From assembly GCA_938006875.1 (NCBI GenBank), contig CALLMJ010000034.1, positions 1 through 32,413 of the forward strand: 32,413 nucleotides of DNA. The letters run 5' to 3'. Position numbers and translations under genes: made by a program. The DNA comes from an uncultured Bacteroidia bacterium (lineage in GTDB: Bacteria > Bacteroidota > Bacteroidia > J057 > CALLMJ01). This document shows, in pieces, positions 16,994-24,372 of this stretch (its first letter is position 1; each line of letters opens with the position of its first letter). Under the pieces are notes generated by a model, which saw nothing but the letters and a program-made list of their open reading frames with translations, made no database searches and was not told where the DNA came from.

Positions 16994-17001
16994 CAAATAT
17001 A
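16994..17001 (-). promoter_or_regulatory. -7 box (TATATTTG) immediately before hutI
   Basis: Exact TAnnTTTG on the minus strand with only four bases between the box and the ATG. Transcription would start at or beside the start codon. Confidence 0.45.
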
Positions 17002-17047
17002 GTTCTAAAAATTTTCAAAAATCATAAATTCACTCAAAGAAAAATGT

Positions 17048-17055
17048 TAACTTTG
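17048..17055 (+). promoter_or_regulatory. -7 box (TAACTTTG) before a 16-codon ORF
   Basis: Exact TAnnTTTG in the 185-base gap between hutI and the helical-repeat gene, on the strand opposite to both neighbours. No long gene follows it. Confidence 0.4.
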
Positions 17056-17062
17056 TAAAATC

Positions 17063-17113
17063 ATGAAAGATATACTTGCAGAAATTGCCTATAGACCTTT
17101 TTCCAAAAAGTAA
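17063..17113 (+). CDS. Possible 16-residue mini-ORF or gene remnant
   Basis: ATG to TAA, sequence beginning MKDILAEIAYRPF, seven bases behind a promoter-like TAACTTTG. The peptide looks like a normal protein N-terminus, so it may be the stub of a lost gene, a short peptide gene, or chance. A T-run (nine T) with a short flanking palindrome (CTATAAA and TTTATAG) follows about 40 bases downstream and could end a small transcript. Confidence 0.25.
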   Translation: MKDILAEIAYRPFSKK

Positions 17114-17174
17114 CCAATCGATTTACTATAAAGAGTGAAATCATGCTGTTTTTTTTTATAGGAAAGTTCCATTC

Positions 17175-18560
17175 TTAATTTTTTTGAATACATAAATCCA
17201 ATAATTTTCCATAAACTGCATAGCTTCCTTTTTGAAAAGTATCATAAATATTTTGAAATTCTTTATTTAAAGAGATTTTTTGGTTTGTTTTTTTAAATTT
17301 AGCAATTTTTTCTAAAAATCGTAAATAATTTACGTAATTAGATTCTTTAGATTTTAACCCTTTAGTTTTGAAATACTTGTATTGTTTTTTTATGTTTGAT
17401 TCCAAAAATTCAAAACTTTCAGTTAAAAAGACTATTGTGCTTTCTAATAAACGAATTTCAAATTCATAAGGTAAATAAAAATTTTTATCATTTAAAAATC
17501 GGGCTTTTTGTAATGCAAAATGAGCTTCTTTAAAATCTTGTTGAAGTAAAAAAAATTTAGTGTAATTTATAGATGCCATAGTACCTCTTGTAGGGTGCAT
17601 AATATGAAGGTAGTTCAAAAAGTATTGATTGAGAATTTTTTCTACATTTTGATAATCATTTATAATTAAACTGATTTGAATAAACTTGGTTAAATGGTAA
17701 AAATCTTCATAAAAGAACTGTGGGTATTCCTTTTGAATTATTTGATAGTTTTCATAAGCTTGAAAAAAATCGGATAAATAATATTGATTTTCAGCAATTT
17801 TAAGTTTCGTGAGAACTATATCATCTAATTCAATGCTTCCAGAACTATCAAAATTTACCAAATATAAAGCAGTTTCTAAAAAATGAATGTTATTGGGAGA
17901 GTTTTCAAAAAAATTGTAATAATTATAAAGTGCATGATACAAATGAAATTTAGACCAAGCATTTATGCTAAAATCTAAAAGTTGTTCAAGTTCTAAAAGT
18001 CTTATTTTTAGATTTTTAGCTTCATTACTTTTCTGTAAAGCTGCTAATTCAAAAATTTTAGAACGCATTCTTCGAACTTCTAGAAAATAGGGTAAATCTT
18101 TTTTTATATTTGAGTAAGGTAGGTTTTTGGATAATTCTAATAATTTTTGGGAAAAATATTGAATGATTTCTTCATCATGATTTTTATAAGAACCTCTTTG
18201 AAGTAGTTCAAAAGCTAATAAATTGAATTTAAAATTGTTATTAAGTTTTTTTTCCTGCTGGAAGATTTCGTGTTTTAGATTTTGATACAAATCTCTTTTT
18301 GATAAAAATTTTAGGGTTTCAAAAATATTAGCGTTAAAAAGAAATTCGTAGCATTTATCTAATAAAACTGAACAAGCTTTATAAAAATGATTTTCAGAGA
18401 ATTGAAGTTTTTCAAGAATAGTATCTTTGGGTAAATTTTTGTTTTTGTATTCTATCAAAATCTCTAAAAGTTTTTTTTCTTTACCAATTAATTCAATGAA
18501 TTTCAGTTTTTGAATTTCCTCTGGATTTAAAACTGATAAGAACTGAACTAAGTAATTCAT
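17175..18560 (-). CDS. Hypothetical all-helical repeat (TPR-like) protein
   Basis: 461 residues; I do not recognise a named family. It has no signal peptide or transmembrane segment. The composition is rich in Leu, Lys, Glu, Phe, Tyr and Asn with regular 30-40-residue helical pairs (for example KLKIAENQYYLSDFFQAYENYQIIQKEYP), a pattern typical of TPR/SEL1-like superhelices used for protein binding. It starts nine bases after the stop of the DUF1599 gene and is probably the third gene of the MlaD-DUF1599 operon. A structural or regulatory scaffold role would be a guess. Confidence 0.7.
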   Translation of the reverse strand: MNYLVQFLSVLNPEEIQKLKFIELIGKEKKLLEILIEYKNKNLPKDTILEKLQFSENHFYKACSVLLDKCYEFLFNANIFETLKFLSKRDLYQNLKHEIFQQEKKLNNNFKFNLLAFELLQRGSYKNHDEEIIQYFSQKLLELSKNLPYSNIKKDLPYFLEVRRMRSKIFELAALQKSNEAKNLKIRLLELEQLLDFSINAWSKFHLYHALYNYYNFFENSPNNIHFLETALYLVNFDSSGSIELDDIVLTKLKIAENQYYLSDFFQAYENYQIIQKEYPQFFYEDFYHLTKFIQISLIINDYQNVEKILNQYFLNYLHIMHPTRGTMASINYTKFFLLQQDFKEAHFALQKARFLNDKNFYLPYEFEIRLLESTIVFLTESFEFLESNIKKQYKYFKTKGLKSKESNYVNYLRFLEKIAKFKKTNQKISLNKEFQNIYDTFQKGSYAVYGKLLDLCIQKN

Positions 18561-18569
18561 TTGATAAAT

Positions 18570-19097
18570 TTAGGGTTTTTCTTTGAGTTTTATAAGAGCA
18601 AATATAGCATAATTTACGCAATCTATATAATTATTTTCTATACCTTCAGAAGCCATTAATTCTTTTTGGTGGTCTTCAATTTGCTTGATTCTTAATAGTT
18701 TGACCAAAATCATATCGGTAAATGAAGGAACACGCATTTCTCTCCAAGCTTCACCATAATCATGATTTTTTTTTAACATCGTTTCATAACATAATTTTAC
18801 TTGCTGGTTATAACATTCTAATAAATCATTTTGAATTTGATTTTCTGAGCATCTTGCTAAAATCAAAGCCATTAAACTATAATTAATAATTCCAATATAC
18901 TCTCCTTCTATATTTTCTCCTACTAAGTTTACTTGTGTATCTTCAATCGAACGTATTCTTTTGGCTTTAATGTATATTTGGTCTGTTAAAGAGGGAAGCC
19001 TAAATACTGTCCAAGAAGTTCCATAATCATGATTTTTTTTTAAGAAAAGATCTTTACAGTGGTCAATAATTTCAAAATATTGCTGTTCTGTATTCAT
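18570..19097 (-). CDS. DUF1599 (nucleotide modification-associated domain 1) protein, tandem duplicated
   Basis: 175 residues made of two copies of the same roughly 75-residue unit. Unit 1 (about 8-83) has LKKNHDYGTSWTVFR, SLTDQIYIKAKRIRSIED and INYSLMALILAR. Unit 2 (about 95-172) has LKKNHDYGEAWREMR, SFTDMILVKLLRIKQIED and VNYAIFALIKL. This is the DUF1599/Nmad1 family, placed by others near the dCTP/all-alpha NTP pyrophosphohydrolase-like world; its biochemical role here is unproven. Bacteroidota homologues commonly carry both units. It lies between the MlaD-family and helical-repeat genes with gaps of 12 and 9 bases, so it is an operon member. Confidence 0.85.
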   Translation of the reverse strand: MNTEQQYFEIIDHCKDLFLKKNHDYGTSWTVFRLPSLTDQIYIKAKRIRSIEDTQVNLVGENIEGEYIGIINYSLMALILARCSENQIQNDLLECYNQQVKLCYETMLKKNHDYGEAWREMRVPSFTDMILVKLLRIKQIEDHQKELMASEGIENNYIDCVNYAIFALIKLKEKP

Positions 19098-19109
19098 AAA
19101 GCAAGTAAA

Positions 19110-20096
19110 CTATTTTTTTTCGGATTTAGGGAGTGAATTTTGTGGTTTATCTTTTTTTCCAAATAAAGAAAAATGCACAAAACGCTTGGGATGTTCTTTA
19201 AATTCCACTAATAAAGCATTTAAACTTTCTGTGGTTTTAACAACGGATTGATGCAATTCGTCCCCTTTTAAAAGTTTACCAATTGTACCTTCACCATTGT
19301 TAATGGATTTAACAATTCCTTGAAGTTCTGCTAAGGTTTTTTGAGCGTTTTGCATCAATTGTTTTATATCGCCAGAACCTGCGGCTAACGAATCCGATAA
19401 CAATTTTACATTATGAACAATTTTTTGAATTTTCTCTTTTTCTTGAGCCAAAGTGCCTGTAATAGTGCTAGTATTAGAAGCGATGGTATCAAATTTAGCC
19501 AATAATTGAGGGAATTTTTTTGTGGATTGAGATAAATTATAAGTAGTTTGTTGAAAATGTGCTAACATAGTTTGGATACGATAATTGGTGGAGTCTTCAA
19601 TAACCTTTCTGATGGATTTGGCTAGAAGATTTACTTCTGTTAAGGTACTTTCTAATTTTACTTTTACGGGTTCAAGTTCTGTCATAGCTTTATCCACCAT
19701 TCCAATTTCTAAAGAATCTTTTAAAGTGTCTCCTGCAATACAAGGTTCACCAGAACCCATAATTAATTGAATTCCTTTTGTGCCCAGAAAGTCCACAGAA
19801 TGAATCATAGCAATAGAATTTTTGGGTATATCAAAAACATGAGCTAAATCAAAATTTACAATAATCTCTTTGGATTGAGGGTCAATGTAAATAGAACGAA
19901 CTTGACCCAGTTGGTATCCATTATATAGTACTTTTCCGCCCACCATTAAACCATTAATTTGTTTATATTTAGCATTTAGGGATATACGGCTTTGAAAAAA
20001 TGATGTACCTTTTAAGTAATTCATTCCAATAATAAATAATACCACCACAATTACCGTAAAAATTCCCACTTTGATTTCCTTTGAATATTTGTTCAT
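19110..20096 (-). CDS. MlaD-family (MCE-domain) lipid-transport protein
   Basis: 328 residues. One N-terminal transmembrane helix (VGIFTVIVVVLFIIGMNYL) anchors it in the inner membrane. An MCE domain follows (about residues 35-115: LNAKYKQINGLMVGGKVLYN, QLGQVRSIYIDP, FLGTKGIQLIMGSG). A long periplasmic coiled-coil-like tail (about 130-300) with repeated polar heptads and GEGTIGKLLKGDELH comes next. MCE proteins form hexameric shuttles that carry phospholipids between the membranes. The ATPase and permease partners are not in the window, as is common in this phylum. It is the first gene of a three-gene operon and divergent from the acidic small protein. Confidence 0.92.
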   Translation of the reverse strand: MNKYSKEIKVGIFTVIVVVLFIIGMNYLKGTSFFQSRISLNAKYKQINGLMVGGKVLYNGYQLGQVRSIYIDPQSKEIIVNFDLAHVFDIPKNSIAMIHSVDFLGTKGIQLIMGSGEPCIAGDTLKDSLEIGMVDKAMTELEPVKVKLESTLTEVNLLAKSIRKVIEDSTNYRIQTMLAHFQQTTYNLSQSTKKFPQLLAKFDTIASNTSTITGTLAQEKEKIQKIVHNVKLLSDSLAAGSGDIKQLMQNAQKTLAELQGIVKSINNGEGTIGKLLKGDELHQSVVKTTESLNALLVEFKEHPKRFVHFSLFGKKDKPQNSLPKSEKK

Positions 20097-20112
20097 AAAT
20101 TTTATGAATAGG

Positions 20113-20120
20113 CAAAAATA
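20113..20120 (-). promoter_or_regulatory. -7 box (TATTTTTG) for the MlaD-DUF1599 operon
   Basis: Exact TAnnTTTG on the minus strand, 16 bases before the ATG at 20096. It shares a short divergent region with the promoter of the acidic protein. Confidence 0.45.
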
Positions 20121-20127
20121 ACTTTTT

Positions 20128-20158
20128 TTTGAATGATAGAAAAAGTTTTATATATTCG
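20128..20158 (+). promoter_or_regulatory. Promoter of the small acidic protein
   Basis: TTTG at 20128-20131, 19-base spacer, TATATTCG at 20151-20158 (one mismatch to TAnnTTTG). The ATG at 20174 follows 15 bases later and rules out the track start at 20129, which lies in the -33 box. Confidence 0.55.
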
Positions 20159-20173
20159 CAAAAGAAATTTTTT

Positions 20174-20356
20174 ATGAAAAAGAAGTATTATAATTATCGT
20201 GAAGAAGATTTTGAAGAAACTTCTTATGAAGACTTTGAAGAAGGTTTTGACGATACCGAAATCTTTGATGAATTTCAATCAGACTTTTCTGATATTGATT
20301 TGCTCAATGATGTTTTTGAAGGTGATACTGATTTATTGAGTAATTTTTATGATTAA
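20174..20356 (+). CDS. 60-residue hyperacidic small protein
   Basis: From the ATG at 20174 it begins MKKKYYNYREEDFEETSYED and is then almost entirely Asp, Glu, Phe, Tyr, Ser and Leu. There are no Lys or Arg residues after about residue 9. The N-terminus is basic (KKK) and the rest strongly negative, with regularly spaced aromatics (repeated D/E-F/Y pairs). I know no named family. Such proteins can be DNA mimics, ribosome- or chaperone-binding peptides, or simply disordered. Promoter and start are well placed, so I think it is a real gene, not chance. Confidence 0.6.
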   Translation: MKKKYYNYREEDFEETSYEDFEEGFDDTEIFDEFQSDFSDIDLLNDVFEGDTDLLSNFYD

Positions 20357-20392
20357 GTAGTTCAAATAAAAATGAAAATTAAAAAAAATTTC

Positions 20393-20400
20393 TAATTTTG
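20393..20400 (+). promoter_or_regulatory. -7 box (TAATTTTG) for the 20415 gene
   Basis: Exact TAnnTTTG, 14 bases before the TTG start at 20415. It lies downstream of the acidic-protein stop and shows the next genes can be transcribed independently. Confidence 0.5.
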
Positions 20401-20414
20401 TCAGAAATTAGGGT

Positions 20415-21038
20415 TTGAAGAATTTACTTGTACTCATCATAATTTTAACTTTTTCTAAAGGTTATGGACAAATATTAGAACCGAAAAGGCTTAAAATAGG
20501 GGCTTCTATTGGTGCTGGTGGTTTGCATACCTTTGGTTTCCCTAGTTTTGATTTACATAAACATCATACTACACTTAGACTTGCACCAGGTCCTTTTTAT
20601 TGGGGAGTGGGTTTATCCCAGAAATTGTTTGATTATAACGGAAAAATTCGTAATGATAGACCTATTTACGCAAATATTTATTTTTTAGATGATTATTTCC
20701 TTTCCAATATTAGAAATCAAGCATTAAATAAACCTAGGACAGATATTAAACTTTATATGCTTACTTTTTGCACAAGAGTTCCATTAAATTATTTAAGAAC
20801 CGTTTATGCAGAATTTGGATTGGGTGCAATGTATGCAAAAGAAACTTTAACTCGTTTCCCGAATGAACCTACCTTTCAAAAACAAGTTTTAAATCATGTT
20901 TTGCCTATGATAGAATTTAGACTTGGAGGAACTTTCTTGCAACGTAAATATTATACCCAAAAATTTGATGACCCTAATAAAGGTTGGTTTAAAATTCGTA
21001 TTTCCATCATCAAAAAGAAAAAAAAGAAAAAGAAATGA
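20415..21038 (+). CDS. Hypothetical exported (outer-membrane) protein with poly-lysine tail
   Basis: 207 residues, starting at TTG: the codons TTG AAG AAT directly begin a signal peptide (MKNLLVLIIILTFSKGYGQ), no nearby in-frame ATG exists, and a promoter box is correctly placed, so a TTG start is likely. The mature part has glycine-rich strands (LKIGASIGAGGLHTFGF, YAEFGLGAMYAKE, IEFRLGGTFLQRKYY) suggesting a small barrel. It ends with an uninterrupted run of eight lysines from an A-rich tract, which may be slippage-prone. The stop overlaps the CPBP-gene start as ATGA, so the two are coupled. No family recognised. Confidence 0.7.
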   Translation: MKNLLVLIIILTFSKGYGQILEPKRLKIGASIGAGGLHTFGFPSFDLHKHHTTLRLAPGPFYWGVGLSQKLFDYNGKIRNDRPIYANIYFLDDYFLSNIRNQALNKPRTDIKLYMLTFCTRVPLNYLRTVYAEFGLGAMYAKETLTRFPNEPTFQKQVLNHVLPMIEFRLGGTFLQRKYYTQKFDDPNKGWFKIRISIIKKKKKKKK

Positions 21039-21982
21039 AGAAAGTTATTCATTACCTTATAGAATTTTATCAAGAACATCCTAAAAAAAACTTTCTTTTT
21101 GCTTTGATGAGTTTTAATGGGGTATGTATTTTTTTGAATTATTACTTTAACTTTGAATCCAACTATATCAATAATCCGAATGTTTATCAAGGGTGGCATT
21201 TCTTGTATTATTTTCTTTTTTATGGATTTGCTTGGTTAAGTACTTTTGGAATTTACCACTATTTTTATCCAGAAAAAAAAATCTTTCAAAACTTTCATTT
21301 TTGGTGGATTAGTTTAATTATACTTTTGATTTTTACGGTATATGTAAATTTTGATTTTTTTTATCGTTATTGGGTTTATGAAAATGTTCATTATGATGTT
21401 CAATATTTTGTGATGAAATGTTTAAATAACACCATGAAACCCATTTTAATTTTGCCGATTATTTATTTTTATTGGAGTTATTATGACCGTAAGCACAATG
21501 CAAGTTTTTATGGTTTATTCCCAAAACAAAAACAAGACTTAAAATTATATTTTTTGATGTTTACGATTATGATACCCTTAGTCGTTGGGGCATCTTTTAC
21601 TAATGATTTTTTGAATCAATATCCACGTTATTTACCTGAAAATAGTGATGCGGAAGAGTATTTAGGTTGGAAAGACTGGCAAACTTCTTTATTGTTTGAG
21701 TGGTGTTATGGTATTGACTTTGTTTTTATTGAATTGTTTTTTAGAGGCTTTGTGATTTTTGCATTAATCAGATATGTAGGAAACTGTGTAATATTTGCTA
21801 TGGCAACGGTTTATGTATTTATACATTTTGAAAAGCCTTTAGGAGAAACTATCGGTTCATTTTTCGGCGGATTAATATTAGGAGTTTTATCCTCTAAAAC
21901 GGATAGTATTTGGGGAGGTATTGTTATACATTTAGGAATAGCCTGGTTAATGGAAGCGGCAGCTTGGGCTCATAGATTGTAA
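21035..21982 (+). CDS. CPBP-family intramembrane metalloprotease-like protein (Abi/Rce1 type)
   Basis: 315 residues with about eight hydrophobic helices. CPBP motifs are present but diverged: IELFFRGF (ExxxR, Glu about residue 233), FIHFEKPLGE (His of the second motif) and VIHLGIAWLME (His of a later helix). The usual first motif has two adjacent Glu; here it is Ile-Glu, so activity is uncertain. Family members cleave prenylated or membrane peptides, process bacteriocins, or act in self-immunity. Coupled by ATGA to the 20415 gene. The last roughly 65 bases of coding sequence plus the following repeat occur again, inverted and decayed, at 31603-31772, the other side of the accessory segment. 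Confidence 0.8.
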   Translation: MKKVIHYLIEFYQEHPKKNFLFALMSFNGVCIFLNYYFNFESNYINNPNVYQGWHFLYYFLFYGFAWLSTFGIYHYFYPEKKIFQNFHFWWISLIILLIFTVYVNFDFFYRYWVYENVHYDVQYFVMKCLNNTMKPILILPIIYFYWSYYDRKHNASFYGLFPKQKQDLKLYFLMFTIMIPLVVGASFTNDFLNQYPRYLPENSDAEEYLGWKDWQTSLLFEWCYGIDFVFIELFFRGFVIFALIRYVGNCVIFAMATVYVFIHFEKPLGETIGSFFGGLILGVLSSKTDSIWGGIVIHLGIAWLMEAAAWAHRL

Positions 21983-22067
21983 TGCTTTTCAAACGTTTTA
22001 TGCGTGAGGGACGCCTTTGTCCGCGAAGCATAAGTGCCCAACCCGCAGCGTATCAAGGCAAAAAAAT
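21918..22067 (+). repeat. Left arm of a long inverted duplication (CPBP 3' end plus mosaic repeat)
   Basis: This 150-base block, covering the last CPBP codons, the stop and repeat copy D, matches the reverse complement of 31603-31751 with only scattered differences. A second exact 22-base block (21731-21752) matches 31751-31772, so the right arm is a copy with about 165 bases deleted. Confidence 0.9.
22001..22059 (-). repeat. Dispersed mosaic repeat, copy D (short form)
   Basis: On the minus strand GCCTTGATACGCTGCGGGTT followed by GGGCACTTATGCTTCGCGG and the end GTCCCTCACGCA. It lacks the first bases (GGGCGT) of the longer copies. It lies 19 bases after the CPBP stop. Confidence 0.8.
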
Positions 22068-22107
22068 ACCTTTCTTTCTAAATTGTATAACCAAAAACAA
22101 TTACAAT

Positions 22108-22563
22108 ATGCAAGTATACCATTCCAATGCAAGGAAAAATATTCATATTCGTCTTGCAATCAAACAAAGTAATTTGCCAATGAAGCTTTTCGCAAAAAAA
22201 TATCAGTTATCCGAAAACACCTCCTCACAAAAACCTACACACCAAAAACAAACGGCATGGGGGGAACGAGCCAATAGCATCATTAAGTAAAACAACATTC
22301 TCCGTCAGCAGTATCAAAGCAAACAAGAGATGGAAAATCATCTGCTTGAGTTCCTCGTGTTCTATTTGCTTTCTCGCAGGTATGGAAGTTTGAAGCGGGA
22401 ATTGGGCGTGAAAACACCTTTTGATGCCGTTAAAAAATGGCACGAACTTAAACCAGAAATTTTTTTAGAAAATCCTTTGCAGTTTAAAATTAAAAGATTA
22501 ACTTTGTCGTATTATACTAAATCAAAGCAAGGTAATTTTACCCAACAACCTTGTGAAACTTGA
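22108..22563 (+). pseudogene. Decayed IS481-like transposase, catalytic core deleted
   Basis: The N-terminal part MQVYHSNARKNIHIRLAIKQ...AKKYQLSENT is the helix-turn-helix start of IS481-like Bacteroidota transposases. It is joined directly to the C-terminal part, KPTHQKQTAWGERANSIIK, a TAA stop, then in the same frame NNILRQQ...FLVFYLLSRRYGSL, KRELGVKTPFDAVKKWHELK and PEIF. The intact family has roughly 300 or more residues. Here the section with the two catalytic Asp is gone, while the Glu of the DDE triad (GERAN, normally VERAN) remains. The ORF track shows the halves as 21982-22290 and 22330-22563. Clear terminal inverted repeats were not found. It marks an old insertion beside the DUF262 operon. 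Confidence 0.8.
22499..22506 (+). promoter_or_regulatory. Possible promoter box (TAACTTTG) inside the transposase fossil
   Basis: Exact TAnnTTTG within the 3' codons of the fossil, 143 bases before the DUF262-HNH start and pointing at it. No nearer box in the 22564-22649 gap is as good, so the fossil may supply the operon promoter. Confidence 0.3.
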
Positions 22564-22649
22564 CAATAAGCAATAAAAAATGAGAGAACATGATTTAATG
22601 AAGCATGAAAAGCAATATCTTCTAAATTTATAAATAACGAATAAGCAGA

Positions 22650-24341
22650 ATGGAAACTATCAACAACACATCAATAAAAACAATCAACGATTTACTGAAA
22701 TCTAATTTCTTTATACCGTCTTATCAAAGAGGATATCGTTGGACGGAGCAACAAGTAACAGATTTGTTGAATGATGTATGGGAATTCATAAATAAACCCA
22801 ATAAAAAAGATGATGAATGGTACTGTTTGCAACCAGTTGTAGTAATCAAGAGCGATGATGATACAAAAAACAAAAATGATTTAATTGGAGATTGGCACGA
22901 TGTAATTGACGGACAGCAACGATTAACAACAATATTTCTTATCTTAAAAAACTTAGAACGCTTTGTCGAAAGTGAAAGAAAAAATTTCAAAATACAATAT
23001 GAAACAAGAAAAGGCAGTGAAGAATTTTTGATAGAAATAGACAAAAAATTAGAAGATGATTCAAAAATAAATGTTGATTATTTTCATATTTACGATGCTT
23101 ACACAACTATTAAGACCTGGTTTCAAAAAAAAGCAAATGAAGGGCAAACCTCAATAAGTTCAAAGTTTATTACGCCGTTTTTAGAGAAAGTTAAAATCAT
23201 TTGGTACGAAACTACGGACTCTGACTCTATAGGTATTTTTACGAGAATAAACAGCGGAAAGATTCCTCTAACAAATGCCGAATTGATTAAGGCTTTGTTT
23301 CTGAATAGCTCCAATTTTGCCAATGCAGACAGCGAAAAATTACGTTTGAAACAATTAGAAATTGCTTCAGAATGGGATAGAATGGAATATGCCTTACAAA
23401 ACGATTCTTTTTGGTATTTCATCAACAAAAACGAAAACAAACTGGCTACGAGAATAGAGTTTATTTTCAATTTAATGGCAGATAAGCCAAGTGATGATAA
23501 TTATTCCACTTTCCATTTCTTTAATCAAAAATTTAAAACCAAATCGGAAGAAGAAATAAACGACAATTGGCAGGAAATTAAAAAGTATTTCCAAACCCTT
23601 GAAGAGTGGTACAATGACAGAGAATTATATCATAAAATTGGCTATCTGATTACAATTGGAACAGACATTAAAGATATACTCAATGAAAAAAAAGAGAAGT
23701 CAAAAAAAGAATTTACGAATTGGATTAACCAACAAATAAAATCCCAATTTAAAGATGTGAATTTGGAAGAAGTCGAATATAACGGAAAATATGTTCGTGA
23801 AATTTTATTGCTTCACAACATACAAACTATGCTCAACAACGAAAACGAAACCAATCGCTTCCCTTTTGACCGATATAAAAAAGAGCATTGGGACGTTGAA
23901 CACATTCACGCAATTGCTACGGAAGTGAAAGTAAAAAAAGAAAATCAAGTTGAATGGTTAAAAAATAACTTCATCAAAACAGATAATCATCAAGACGAAA
24001 GTAAAAATACACAAATTGAGGAAATCATCCGTACAGGAAATGCAATTGATGAAAATGAATTTGAAGAACTTATTGGCTATATTTTGGGCGAAGAAGATAA
24101 CAGATTGAAAAACCTGTGTTTATTAGATAGTGGAACTAATCGTTCTTACAAAAACGATTCTTTCAAGGAAAAAAGGAGAAAAATAATTAAAAGAGAAATG
24201 GAGGGAACTTTTATTCCAATTTGCACAAAGAATGTATTTATGAAATTTTATTCTAATGATGTAAGAGGAATTGAAATTTGGAATGATACCGATAGAAAAT
24301 CGTATTTTAAAAATATACAAGAAGTAATTAAAAGTATTTAA
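22650..24341 (+). CDS. DUF262 and DUF1524 (HNH) protein, GmrSD-type
   Basis: 563 residues. N-terminal DUF262 domain with IPSYQRGYRW (about 22-31) and VIDGQQRLTTIF (about 85-96), the ParB-like nucleotide-binding/NTPase motifs of GmrS and related proteins, followed by a helical linker with SIGIFTRINSGKIPLTNAEL. The C-terminal DUF1524 nuclease part shows WDVEHIHAIATE (HNH His, about residue 417) and LKNLCLLDSGTNRSYKNDSF (Asn of HNH, about 485-505), then FKEKRRKI. GmrSD is a type IV, modification-dependent restriction enzyme; related DUF262 nucleases serve in other phage defences. First gene of a three-gene operon. The fused order (S then D) is common. The target is unknown. Confidence 0.93.
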   Translation: METINNTSIKTINDLLKSNFFIPSYQRGYRWTEQQVTDLLNDVWEFINKPNKKDDEWYCLQPVVVIKSDDDTKNKNDLIGDWHDVIDGQQRLTTIFLILKNLERFVESERKNFKIQYETRKGSEEFLIEIDKKLEDDSKINVDYFHIYDAYTTIKTWFQKKANEGQTSISSKFITPFLEKVKIIWYETTDSDSIGIFTRINSGKIPLTNAELIKALFLNSSNFANADSEKLRLKQLEIASEWDRMEYALQNDSFWYFINKNENKLATRIEFIFNLMADKPSDDNYSTFHFFNQKFKTKSEEEINDNWQEIKKYFQTLEEWYNDRELYHKIGYLITIGTDIKDILNEKKEKSKKEFTNWINQQIKSQFKDVNLEEVEYNGKYVREILLLHNIQTMLNNENETNRFPFDRYKKEHWDVEHIHAIATEVKVKKENQVEWLKNNFIKTDNHQDESKNTQIEEIIRTGNAIDENEFEELIGYILGEEDNRLKNLCLLDSGTNRSYKNDSFKEKRRKIIKREMEGTFIPICTKNVFMKFYSNDVRGIEIWNDTDRKSYFKNIQEVIKSI

Positions 24342-24372
24342 CTCAAAACGACATCAGCAGAAAATACAGAAA

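Noticed and set aside
22724-24320. Minus-strand ORFs under the DUF262-HNH gene (22724-23044, 23123-23470, 24123-24320)
   Set aside because: Shadows of a well-supported gene on the other strand, without recognisable domains.
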